Source: Rhabditoides inermis (taxonomy: Eukaryota > Nematoda > Chromadorea > Rhabditida > Rhabditidae). From it: a stretch of DNA of 64,000 nucleotides. Position 1 is the first letter of the stretch. Each line of letters opens with the position of its first letter. Made by a program: the position numbers and the translations under genes. Under the pieces are notes generated by a model, which had not been told where the DNA came from, did no database searches, and was given only the letters and a program-made list of their open reading frames with translations. This document shows, one piece after another, positions 29,792 to 41,101 of the stretch. Location of the stretch: positions 659,001-723,000 of the forward strand of contig CAWZYM010000392.1 in assembly GCA_963966185.1 (NCBI GenBank), in the 5' to 3' direction.

Positions 29792-30723
29792 ATTGGAGAC
29801 TGCGCTGATTGGTTCGGAGATTGTGGTATTTGTTTTCAATAAGTAGCTTATGTTGTTGTGTTTGTTGCTGAAATTGTTGTTGAGTTTGTTCTTTTTGTTG
29901 AATACTATAAAGATTTTTTTATTAAATTGTAAATCGAACATATTTGAACAAAGAAATGGAAGGATACTTGGAGAAACGGAAGGATACAAGGAGGAGAGAG
30001 GCAATAGAGGCAGTCAGACAGTCGCCCGGTACCAGTTCTAATGTTCTTCCTCTCCTCTCTCTCTCCTCTCTCCACTCACAATGCGTCTTGAATATATCTT
30101 AAAAGATATCATATGTTCCTTTCCCTTTTCGCCACTCCGGTCGGTTGGCATTCTCGCATCACTGGTCATCTCCGCCGGATGTTCATTCCATTCGGCGCAA
30201 AACCTACGACCATCTGAGGTTCCTATGAATGGTTTCGATTTGTGCGTGATGCGTGATGTGTACATGATCATGTTTGCGATTTCAAATGGAGATTTTATTT
30301 TGTTTGATGTCACATATCACGTTCAAATACCAAAACATGTCCTTTTTATTTGTTGTTTTCACACTTTCGCTACTCGCGCAATCTGGTGTCTCTCAAATTC
30401 ACGCACTCTCTTGTTCTGTGTGAGTAAAAACATGCGTAGCAGCTCTTTTAGTGTTCACTCACCACATGATTGGGCACTTACGCAGCATTCTTTTTCTCTC
30501 TTCGTTTTGCTTTTTGCTTTTTGCGCATTTTTCGCATTTTCCCAATGTGGTTGGTTGTTATAATTGTTTGATTCGTGTGTTTTTTATGATTTGTGTGGTT
30601 AATATGATTAGTATGGTTAGTATGGTGTGATTATTTTCATTATCGGTTAATGAATCGTTCAATGCTTTCATGTGTTTATTTCAATTTTGTTCTCTCTCAT
30701 GTTATCAACTTAATATTTTCAGA
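29792..30723. other. AT-rich intergenic region within KDZ element
   Basis: Between gene A and gene B. It contains TTG-rich and T-rich stretches and no splice-supported reading frame. Likely holds the gene A 3' UTR and the gene B promoter or operon spacer. Confidence 0.5.
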
Positions 30724-30831
30724 ATGCTCTCGGGTATTGCTTCGAAGAAGAAGATGCCGGTGCTCGACCAGTTCGGCATCACCAACGACCTGTTTGCTTT
30801 GGTGAGTGGGTTGAGGAGTTGACAACGCTTA

Positions 30832-30981
30832 CAGTGCGCGGAATGTAGCCTCCTATTGACGGCAAAATATTTGAATTCTTTCGAAAAAGACTGTGGCGAG
30901 AGGAGAGGGCGCAGACGGTTAGTGCGCGTGTCTCTCCATTTCCCATTGTCTCTCGCAATAAAGTAGTCCGCGCGGCCACTG
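30832..30981. mobile_element. Tc1/mariner-type MITE (150 bp) in gene B intron 1
   Basis: Flanked by TA on both sides with inverted ends CAGTG(..)CGCGG and CCGCG(..)CCACTG. CAGTG termini with a TA target are typical of Tc1/mariner elements. It has no coding capacity. A 17-bp direct repeat (AGTTGACAACGCTTACA) lies just outside it on both sides. Confidence 0.55.
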
Positions 30982-31275
30982 TACAATTAGTTATTAGTTG
31001 ACAACGCTTACAATCAGTATTTTTTGTTTTTTTTTCAACTATTATTGTAATTTTACCATTAACAAGTTCGTAAATTCATCGAATTACTTGTTTCAGTACT
31101 AGAACCTATAGTATGTGTGATGCAAAACATAGTGTTTGAGTATTTATTGCATTGTGTAGTTTGCTTTGTTGCAGGTGGAGGCTGGCCGCGTGCCTGCCTC
31201 TCAGTTCCTCGCCCTGCTGGAGGCCTCGGCCGGTGGATTGGAAGTGCATCCATAGACAGCGTTGGCTCTCTCCAC

Positions 31276-31302
31276 TCCGCGCTGCACCTGGGATGTGGGT
31301 GC
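31276..31302. repeat. 27-bp inverted repeat, right arm (inside gene B exon)
   Basis: Perfect reverse complement of 29,068-29,094. Confidence 0.9.
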
Positions 31303-31947
31303 CGCTGGCCACGCGCCCACCATCAAGGCCGCCAAGGAGCTGCGACCTCAGGCTCCCGGTCAGTGGACATGGGGGTATGGAGCTGAGTACTATTGCATAA
31401 TTTTGTGTTCAGGTTGTAAGAAGGCCGCGGAGTTGAAGAAGAACTACATCTACCTTCAGCTGCACCACCTGCCCGCCGAGCAGCTCCAGCAGCGCCTGCC
31501 TGGTTAGTCCTGTGTAATTTTGTGTCGTGGTTTACGTACTTGAATGATATTTTTTTAATAATATGTTACGATAATAATAATACGATAATATGTTTTCAGG
31601 CGGACTGTGCGCCGCCCACTCGGTCTACGGAACTAACCGCCCCATCGCTCCTCGATGGACAAGGGAGTGCCCGATCTCCCGAAGGACGCCGGAGAGGCCT
31701 CCGCCTGAGAGCCTCAACATCGACAAGCTTCGTCGTCTGCCAGGGTCATCACGGAAACGCTAGACCCGTTCATCATTCCAATAAATAAACATTTAATGTG
31801 AATAAATATTTGTTTATGATTTTTTCATAGTTATGAATAAACCAATTCAATTTTTTTGTTTACTTTTAATTTGGATGTGAATGGGTGGCAGTGATCCCAC
31901 TAGTTATTTTGGGAACACGTCTTTGAATTCTAGGTTATATTATCTAG

Positions 31948-34721
31948 ATGGTACGGTGCAAGAAGTTGTTGGATGTTAATCCAGTGAAAGGGGCAACCGT
32001 ATCGCGCGAACCTGCCAGCACTGATGTTCCCTCTCTCTCTGCATCATCTACTTCCTACAACCCCAACCTGAACCAGGTTAGAACCCTGTAACGTGGGCTG
32101 AGTATGCCGTTTTTTATCAGACATACGATACTGGCGCCGCGTTTGTCGCGTGGCAGTCAGCTCACCAGATGATCTACAAATACGGTAAGGTGGTTCATCG
32201 TGATGTGTTATTCTATCTTATTGTTTAGGCAAAGCTTACCTAGTTATGAGCGGGACGAGAAACGAGGCAGACAAGCCAGTCTCGATACAGCGGACCCGTG
32301 CATACGGTGTCATCGACAGGGGTTGGTTTTCATGAAACTAGGAATTGTGTCAAAATTTTTGTCATCGAAATGTTTTTTAGGAACGCACTATGAGTGTGAC
32401 TGCTCTCCCGCCAGAAGTAATCTTATTCGATCGATTCACAATGTGATGGGCGAAGCAGGCGTTCAAGCTGTACGATCTTCCCAACCCGAGTGTCACCATG
32501 TGGCAGTGGTTCGTCAAGGTAAATACTACTGCACTTCAAGGTAACTAGATGTTATAGTCCCGCCGCAACTGATCGACTCTCTCCCCTTCACCACCCAGTC
32601 TGGGCTGGTCGTACTCTCTCCAAACGAGACGGACACCGACGACCTCGGCATGATTCACATGGGCAAGATGAAGGCGCGGTGTCTGCGGTGCTGCAAAACG
32701 ACATGTAGGCATACCAGGTTGTGTCACTGCAATTATGTTCTGAAATAATATGATTGTATGGTTGTAGTGGATATGCCGCAAAACGGAAACCTGCATATGA
32801 AGAGTGCCGGCTACCGACTCTGTTTCATGTTCCCTCTGGAACCGAGTGGAGAGAGTGGACTGGGAGAACCGTCGTTTGTGATTGCAGTGAGTGCAAACAC
32901 GAACCGACTCAATTAGGTCAGTGTTCATAAATTCAATGGATTTTGTTTCATGCATTTCTTTCAGTGAGTTTGCGATACGTTTCGCCCGAAGGACGCGCTG
33001 CCGATGAACTGGTTCATGTGCGAGCCACTGTAGACTGTGTTGGGTAAGACAACTTGCATGTTTACCTTATCGTGAATTGAATTCAGTGTGGCTCTCTTTC
33101 GCGAGGGTGCCTTTCTATCCAGCGAGGACACTATTGTCGATTTGAGGTTACTTACTCGTGCGTTGAACGCGTCTGTGAGTTCTTTCTTCATAATATTTCA
33201 TGTTTATGAGTTTGCAGACTCATGGGATGGCACTACACAGTTTCTATGAAGCATTCATAGAAGGCAACACCATCTGTGCTCCCTCTACTTCTACAACGCC
33301 ATCACCCATCTGCTACAGCACTCTAAACGTACATGATGACTCTCGCTATTGATACTTTACTTGCTAATTTAGAATGCAATGACTGCTTTCCTCGGAGCAC
33401 TCGCGCTCGATGGCCGAGAGTGTCGAGTGTGCGGGAAATATCCCCACGGACTGGTCATCGATGGAAAGCGCATGGGTCTTCGCCTACCTCTTCTCGACTA
33501 TCCGCCTTTGCAAGTAGGTATTCACGGCATTGCATATAGACTATGCTTGTTGCAGGACGATCAGATCTCGACCGTTCGCAGCTGCACAGATACTTCTCCA
33601 TTGGTCTATCTTGATCGGAAAACCAGGCAAGCTATAAAGATTTTCCTCGAAGGAAAAACAGTGGATGACTTGGATCTGTCCACGGCACCAGATTCTCTTG
33701 TACGTCTCGTCCAGACGTCGTGTGATCAGAACAGCAAAGTCAAGACGCCCTTCGCTCCTCTACTTCACTTCATAAAGAGTGATAGCCCGGCCAAAGGACT
33801 GTTCCCTCTGTCGGGGTCAGACTTCTCCACGCTCATTGATTCCCTCAAAGCTATCACTGGCTTGACTGGCCCGCCTCGCGCACAACATATTGAATATCTG
33901 GGGAGTGATCATCCTGCTGTCTGGAATGCCGTCGATCCGCTTCTCACATGGAACAACGGAGTTCTTCCGATCGACGCCTACAATGTTCTCAACGAGATCA
34001 TTTTGAAGGTCTGATTTCACTGTTTCGCTGTGAACGTTGTTGTTTGCTTTCACAAAGTCGCACTTTCAGGCTAAGCTGTGCGTTGGTGAGCAGCGGACGG
34101 AGAAGGACATCAGTCCGGTGTCAGACATGTGCGAATGGTTCCCTCTGTGGGATAAGAAGCGTCTGGTCCCTGTTTACTCCAAAGACGGTGCTGAAGTGGG
34201 CGGAGACTGTGACGACAAAGTGATAGGTATGTTTGAAACTCCCTACGACCGCAGTTATTTTCTGCTTTTCAGAGAAGCACAAGCTGGGCAACGGCATTCT
34301 GTCGGTTCACTGCGTCCATCTAGTCGTCTACGGGTTTGTCGCGTTAAGAGAGCCAGAGAGCGTGGCACATGTGTTCAAGTTCCTCTACGAATATTTTGAT
34401 CGTTCTCAGCTACCTCGATACATATTCTATGACAATAATTGTAAACTCTTACGATACGTGATGGCTCGCGAGCCTTACTTGTTCGCTGACTGTGTTTTTT
34501 TGATAGATAAGTTTCATAGTGATAACCATGTAGCGTGTAGTGTGGCTCAGCGGTGCGCTATATATACCTCTCATAATGTGTTGTCTTACATTAACACTAA
34601 TGCTGCTGAGCAGACGAATGCCAAGCTTGATAAGCTTAAACACTTCCTCCCCTTCACCAAGATTGGCAAGTTTTTGGCTTTGCTCAAGTGCTTTTTCCTC
34701 CAGCACAGTATGAAGATGTGA
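31948..34721 (+). CDS. KDZ-superfamily (Kyakuja-Dileera-Zisupton) transposase
   Basis: About 750 residues in about 12 exons. The ATG follows a TATTATCTAG acceptor. The N-terminal half has Cys/His clusters of the kind described with KDZ enzymes: HYECDCSPARSN with a later C-H pair, RCLRCCKTTCRHT, VCDCSECKH and, just before the core, CRVCGKYPHGLVIDGKRMGL. The C-terminal exon carries the RNase-H-fold core signature: RYIFYDNNCKLLRY, FLIDKFHSDNHVACS and NTNAAEQTNAKLDKL, ending FFLQHSMKM. These match the family pattern in which a D before a Cys, an H-x-x-N-H and an N-T-x-x-A-E-Q block recur. No stop or frameshift is seen, so it may be active. It presumably mobilises the 8.4-kb element around it. Confidence 0.88.
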
Positions 34722-34819
34722 TAAGTTGTATTCATTGATTGATTGTTGTTTATTCACTTTTCCGTGTCTTGTGTGATATTATGATAAAGTAGTAATAACT
34801 TTGCATTATACTTCTTACT

Positions 34820-35148
34820 TCATTTTTTGGGGCAGGCAGGGAGGGAAAAAGGGGAGGAGGAGGGGGGGGGAGTGACAGATGCTTCTAATATGCAGGTGGC
34901 GATCATGTTCCTTTTGAGTACCGCGCTGGTGTCGCCCTTGTAGTTTGATGTGATCGCCCCGGCCGGCTCGTTCTCCATCATTGAAGCAAGCAGCAAGATC
35001 GCCTCGGCACTCGACAAGCACTTGAAAAAGGGTACGGGGATTGTTGCTGGCAGTCTCGTCTCGCACAATAGCCTCATGTTCGCCGAAGACGCGTTCACTC
35101 GGGGAATTGACTCTTCTACAAACACAACCGAGGCAGAGAAGATTGTGG
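34820..35148 (-). CDS. Orphan coding exon, unrecognised (partial)
   Basis: A minus-strand exon preceded by a good TTTCCTTTGCAG acceptor, open for about 100 codons (VVFVEESIPRVNASSANMRL, PVPFFKCLSSAEAILLLASM, YKGDTSAVLKRN) and ending in a Pro-rich tail. The plus strand of the same stretch is also largely open but has a TAG, so I prefer the minus strand. No upstream exon is found before the element's right end, so it is probably a truncated captured gene. Confidence 0.35.
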
Positions 35149-35309
35149 CTGCAAAGGAAATAAACTATAACCTGATGTGTTCAACTACATTAATAACTTA
35201 TAAATCATATCGAAACGTTTTAATGATTGGTTCAACGTTTTAATTATTCATGTTTGTTGTATGAAAAATCTATCTTGTATCTTCTCACAGGGTTGTCAAA
35301 TTCTTCTAA

Positions 35310-35504
35310 GCAATGGATCCGAATGAGACCTTTCCGAAGATCTCAATCGGATCATCAACGAGGTCCAAATAGGATTTATTCCGTGTTAGTCCACTATGGA
35401 CTTTTAGAAATCCTCAATGGACCTTCCTTTTCCAAAACGGACCTTTCTAAGATCCAAAAACGACCTTCTCGAATGAGGTCCATTTTGGAAGGCCACACTT
35501 TCTG
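35310..35504. repeat. KDZ right subterminal repeat cluster
   Basis: Repeated short motifs in both orientations (GAGGTCC, GGACCT, AGATCC, GGATC, TCCATTTTGG). Subterminal repeats are likely transposase binding sites. A few related motifs (AGATCCAAAGTGGAC) occur near the left end at about 27,140. Confidence 0.5.
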
Positions 35505-35512
35505 GAAAAGCT
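35505..35512. repeat. 8-bp target-site duplication, right (GAAAAGCT)
   Basis: Partner of 27,082-27,089. Confidence 0.92.
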
Positions 35513-38500
35513 CGGCTACGAAATTACGCAATGAAACGATTCAATCTCTTCGTGGTGGGACCCAACTTGTTGACAAAAAATTATGAAAACATGATAGAAA
35601 CCAAGGTTGTTATTACGATTTTCGGGTCTATTATCAAATAAAATGATCACAGAAAATTTATTACAACATGTAAACAAAAGAAAGTTATGAGAAAAGAGTG
35701 CACGCGCATGAAATGGGAGGGCAGTGATAAGAGAGGGGAAACGAGTAAAGCTGATAGAAACGATAACAAAAATGATACCAGGAAACGTATCCCACCTGGC
35801 AAGAGTCTGGCGCCATTCCGGAAGCTGTTCCTGAAAAAAAAAGTTTGAAAAAACATATTTAAAACATCATACTATTCAAGTTTGAGTTTAAAAAAATAGG
35901 GGCTTGTACACGTTGCCGGTCTCGCCGCGGAGGTGCTTCTCCAGCTTCACCGCTACCGTAACCATAAGCTATCAAAAATTTCGAAATTAAAATGTCGATA
36001 TAGGGAAAAAATGGGAAGAAAAAATTGTCACGTCCTTATTCCTCGACTTTTGTCAATTCGCATAGGGACGGGTCCAACTTTTATAGTGTTGTGAGTATTA
36101 GTGCGGTCAAAAAAGCATTTATACGTGGATCCAGTGAACAGAGGGAAAGGGTTTCCCGATGACATGTTCCTGAAAGGGCCACTCATCATTCAATGATGAA
36201 AGAAATCTTGACCAAACTCTTACAAGCTTCGCTCGGGGTAGGGGGACTGATTGATTAGATGGGTGTTGTGAGTATTTGTGCGGTCAAAAAAAGCATTCAC
36301 CTGTTGATCCAGAGAGCAGAGGGAAAGGCATTCCCGATGACATGTTCCTGAAAGACCACTCATCATTCAATGATGAAATAATTGCTTGACCAAACTCTTA
36401 CAAGCTTCGCTCGGGGTTGGAGAGAGGGACTAGATGATTCGTGATTGAGATAAAATACCCAACTAATGTCACTTGTTACAGTTACACGGGACAACGTCAA
36501 GGACAAGAGAGAGAATGGTCACCTTCCCACCTCGACATTGTGCCGTCGCGCCGACATGCCCCTCGTCATCGTGCTGTCCCGCCGTCGTGCACCCCGTCCT
36601 CGGCAGCGACGACAAATCTAAACCATCGAAACTAATGAGTGTTGTACAACAATAAAAATAGTATTTCATATAATCAAACTTGGGAATTATTGAATATGAG
36701 CAATGGACGTTAGTGGTTGGTGGTTTTGCAATAGGCTATGGGCAGTGTTGGAATCTCTCCTCGTTTTTTCCCTCAATCGACAGAAGACTCGAACCTGTCG
36801 CTTCCTGCCAGCATCGCCCATTGAATCGGGCGTCAGCAGCACTGAAACGTACAAGGTGAGATATTGCTTGAACAATATCGATTTACGATTCTGAATGAAT
36901 ACAAAAGAAATCTTAAGCACTTTCCACATTAGCTGTTGACTACCGTAACCATCGGGCAAATAGGGAGCTAGAGAAAACAATGAGCAACATAAATTCGGGT
37001 AGTAATTGATGATATTTTCAGCTCTCATCACCTGGATATCTTCACCGCTGCCGCACCCTCCTCGCCGGCGGTCGACAACGTCGTCTCTTTGTGGCAGAAC
37101 GTCTAAATCAAGACATTGACAAGGTAATATATTGCTTAAACTATAAAGATTGACTGACTACATTGAAAGATTCTGAATGGCCTCAAAGAGATAAATTTAT
37201 ACCACAAAGTTATCTAAACAAAACACAATAAATTTAAGATTATATAATTAAAAAGGTGATAAAATAGGAACAAATGAAAAGCTCGGCTACGAAATTACGC
37301 AATGAAACGATTCAATCTCTTCGTGGTGGGACCCAACTTGTTGACAAAAAATTATGAAAACATGATAGAAACCAAGGTTGTTATTACGATTTTCGGGTCT
37401 ATTATCAAATAAAATGATCACAGAAAATTTATTACAACATGTAAACAAAAGAAAGTTATGAGAAAAGAGTGCACGCGCATGAAATGGGAGGGCAGTGATA
37501 AGAGAGGGGAAACGAGTAAAGCTGATAGAAACGATAACAAAAATGATACCAGGAAACGTATCCCACCTGGCAAGAGTCTGGCGCCATTCCGGAAGCTGTT
37601 CCTGAAAAAAAAAGTTTGAAAAAACATATTTAAAACATCATACTATTCAAGTTTGAGTTTAAAAAAATAGGGGCTTGTACACGTTGCCGGTCTCGCCGCG
37701 GAGGTGCTTCTCCAGCTTCACCGCTACCGTAACCATAAGCTATCAAAAATTTCGAAATTAAAATGTCGATATAGGGAAAAAATGGGAAGAAAAAATTGTC
37801 ACGTCCTTATTCCTCGACTTTTGTCAATTCGCATAGGGACGGGTCCAACTTTTATAGTGTTGTGAGTATTAGTGCGGTCAAAAAAGCATTTATACGTGGA
37901 TCCAGTGAACAGAGGGAAAGGGTTTCCCGATGACATGTTCCTGAAAGGGCCACTCATCATTCAATGATGAAAGAAATCTTGACCAAACTCTTACAAGCTT
38001 CGCTCGGGGTAGGGGGACTGATTGATTAGATGGGTGTTGTGAGTATTTGTGCGGTCAAAAAAAGCATTCACCTGTTGATCCAGAGAGCAGAGGGAAAGGC
38101 ATTCCCGATGACATGTTCCTGAAAGGCCACTCATCATTCAATGATGAAATAATTGCTTGACCAAACTCTTACAAGCTTCGCTCGGGGTTGGAGAGAGGGA
38201 CTAGATGATTCGTGATTGAGATAAAATACCCAACTAATGTCACTTGTTACAGTTACACGGGACAACGTCAAGGACAAGAGAGAGAATGGTCACCTTCCCA
38301 CCTCGACATTGTGCCGTCGCGCCGACATGCCCCTCGTCATCGTGCTGTCCCGCCGTCGTGCACCCCGTCCTCGGCAGCGACGACAAATCTAAACCATCGA
38401 AACTAATGAGTGTTGTACAACAATAAAAATAGTATTTCATATAATCAAACTTGGGAATTATTGAATATGAGCAATGGACGTTAGTGGTTGGTGGTTTTGC

Positions 38501-40726
38501 AATAGGCTATGGGCAGTGTTGGAATCTCTCCTCGTTTTTTCCCTCAATCGACAGAAGACTCGAACCTGTCGCTTCCTGCCAGCATCGCCCATTGAATCGG
38601 GCGTCAGCAGCACTGAAACGTACAAGGTGAGATATTGCTTGAACAATATCGATTTACGATTCTGAATGAATACAAAAGAAATCTTAAGCACTTTCCACAT
38701 TAGCTGTTGACTACCGTAACCATCGGGCAAATAGGGAGCTAGAGAAAACAATGAGCAACATAAATTCGGGTAGTAATTGATGATATTTTCAGCTCTCATC
38801 ACCTGGATATCTTCACCGCTGCCGCACCCTCCTCGCCGGCGGTCGACAACGTCGTCTCTTTGTGGCAGAACGTCTAAATCAAGACATTGACAAGGTAATA
38901 TATTGCTTAAACTATAAAGATTGACTGACTACATTGAAAGATTCTGAATGGCCTCAAAGAGATAAATTTATACCACAAAGTTATCTAAACAAAACACAAT
39001 AAATTAAAGATTATATAATTAAAAAGGTGATAAAATAGGAACAAATGAAAAGCTCGGCTACGAAATTACGCAATGAAACGATTCAATCTCTTCGTGGTGG
39101 GACCCAACTTGTTGACAAAAAATTATGAAAACATGATAGAAACCAAGGTTGTTATTACGATTTTCGGGTCTATTATCAAATAAAATGATCACAGAAAATT
39201 TATTACAACATGTAAACAAAAGAAAGTTATGAGAAAAGAGTGCACGCGCATGAAATGGGAGGGCAGTGATAAGAGAGGGGAAACGAGTAAAGCTGATAGA
39301 AACGATAACAAAAATGATACCAGGAAACGTATCCCACCTGGCAAGAGTCTGGCGCCATTCCGGAAGCTGTTCCTGAAAAAAAAAGTTTGAAAAAACATAT
39401 TTAAAACATCATACTATTCAAGTTTGAGTTTAAAAAAATAGGGGCTTGTACACGTTGCCGGTCTCGCCGCGGAGGTGCTTCTCCAGCTTCACCGCTACCG
39501 TAACCATAAGCTATCAAAAATTTCGAAATTAAAATGTCGATATAGGGAAAAAATGGGAAGAAAAAATTGTCACGTCCTTATTCCTCGACTTTTGTCAATT
39601 CGCATAGGGACGGGTCCAACTTTTATAGTGTTGTGAGTATTAGTGCGGTCAAAAAAGCATTTATACGTGGATCCAGTGAACAGAGGGAAAGGGTTTCCCG
39701 ATGACATGTTCCTGAAAGGGCCACTCATCATTCAATGATGAAAGAAATCTTGACCAAACTCTTACAAGCTTCGCTCGGGGTAGGGGGACTGATTGATTAG
39801 ATGGGTGTTGTGAGTATTTGTGCGGTCAAAAAAAGCATTCACCTGTTGATCCAGAGAGCAGAGGGAAAGGCATTCCCGATGACATGTTCCTGAAAGACCA
39901 CTCATCATTCAATGATGAAATAATTGCTTGACCAAACTCTTACAAGCTTCGCTCGGGGTTGGAGAGAGGGACTAGATGATTCGTGATTGAGATAAAATAC
40001 CCAACTAATGTCACTTGTTACAGTTACACGGGACAACGTCAAGGACAAGAGAGAGAATGGTCACCTTCCCACCTCGACATTGTGCCGTCGCGCCGACATG
40101 CCCCTCGTCATCGTGCTGTCCCGCCGTCGTGCACCCCGTCCTCGGCAGCGACGACAAATCTAAACCATCGAAACTAATGAGTGTTGTACAACAATAAAAA
40201 TAGTATTTCATATAATCAAACTTGGGAATTAATGAATATGAGCAATGGACGTTAGTGGTTGGTGGTTTTGCAATAGGCTATGGGCAGTGTTGGAATCTCT
40301 CCTCGTTTTTTCCCTCAATCGACAGAAGACTCGAACCTGTCGCTTCCTGCCAGCATCGCCCATTGAATCGGGCGTCAGCAGCACTGAAACGTACAAGGTG
40401 AGATATTGCTTGAACAATATCGATTTACGATTCTGAATGAATACAAAAGAAATCTTAAGCACTTTCCACATTAGCTGTTGACTACCGTAACCATCGGGCG
40501 AATAGGGAGCTAGAGAAAACAATGAGCAACATAAATTCGGGTAGTAATTGATGATATTTTCAGCTCTCATCACCTGGATATCTTCACCGCTGCCGCACCC
40601 TCCTCGCCGGCGGTCGACAACGTCGTCTCTTTGTGGCAGAACGTCTAAATCAAGACATTGACAAGGACAAGGTAATATATTGCTTAAACTATAAAGATTG
40701 ACTGACTACATTGAAAGATTCTGAAT
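35513..40726. repeat. 1,771-bp tandem array, right part (rest of unit 4, units 5-6)
   Basis: Continues unit 4 after the KDZ element (1,675 bp), then units starting at 37,188 and 38,959. Unit 6 carries a small GACAAG duplication and a few substitutions and ends where the sequence departs at GATTCTGAATGAATAC. Content as in the left part. Confidence 0.97.
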
Positions 40727-40975
40727 GAATACAAAAGAAATCTTGTGCACTTTCCACACTAGCTGTTGATTACCGTAACCATCGGACAAATAGGGAGCTA
40801 GAGAAAACAGTGAGCAATATAAATTCGAGTAGTAATTGATATTTTCAGCTCTCATCACCTGGATATCTTCACGTCAGCCGCATCCTCCTCGCCGGCGGTC
40901 GACAACGTCGTCTTTTCGTGGCCGAACCTCTAAAACAAGACATTAATAAAAAAATAAAGATTGTGTGCGTATGTC
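40727..40975 (+). pseudogene. Diverged copy of the unit's terminal exon, with AATAAA signals
   Basis: About 85-90% like the intron plus second exon of the 23,044-23,394 block. It includes the TTTTCAG acceptor, the frame SSPAVDNVVFSWPNL and the stop TAA, followed by AATAAA. It lacks the preceding exon. It ends about 130-170 bp before gene D, a spacing like that between the other genes of this block. Confidence 0.45.
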
Positions 40976-41101
40976 TCTCTCTCTTTTTTCACTCGCTCAC
41001 CATGCGGGTTAAAATGTTGCTTGGGCATCATTACTCTTTACCGAGTTATCTCCATTTGAAATCATGCCAACATATATCTAATACCATGTTACAGATCTAT
41101 C

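Larger units (their letters stand above)
30724..31763 (+). pseudogene. KDZ-element cargo gene B, disrupted by an in-frame TAG
   Basis: Exon 1 (MLSGIASKKKMPVLDQFG) follows a TATTTTCAG acceptor. Exon 2 begins VEAGRVPASQFLALLE and runs into TAG at about 31,254. The same frame then continues (TALALSTPRCTWDVG) through two further introns with matching phases into a basic tail ending GSSRKR and TAG at 31,761. The frame continuity argues for one gene of about 190 codons with a premature stop rather than two genes. A 23-nt removable stretch with GT-AG ends spans the stop but is too short for a worm intron. Intron 1 carries a MITE. No family is recognised. A sequencing error at the stop would restore the frame. 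Confidence 0.5.
27090..35504 (+). mobile_element. KDZ-superfamily DNA transposon with cargo genes
   Basis: An 8,415-bp element inside array unit 4. Removing it with one copy of the 8-bp duplication restores a unit of exactly 1,771 bp (96 + 1,675), which proves both ends. The termini share a weak inverted similarity (AAGTGT-x-GGCCT near the left end, AGGCCACACTT near the right end). The right subterminal 190 bp is dense in GGACCT/AGATCC motifs. It carries cargo gene A, disrupted gene B, the KDZ transposase and one orphan minus-strand exon. The near-identity of the flanking array units and the intact transposase suggest recent insertion. Confidence 0.88.

Noticed and set aside
31231..31254. A 23-nt intron that would remove the gene B stop
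   Set aside because: Far below the length worm spliceosomes use.
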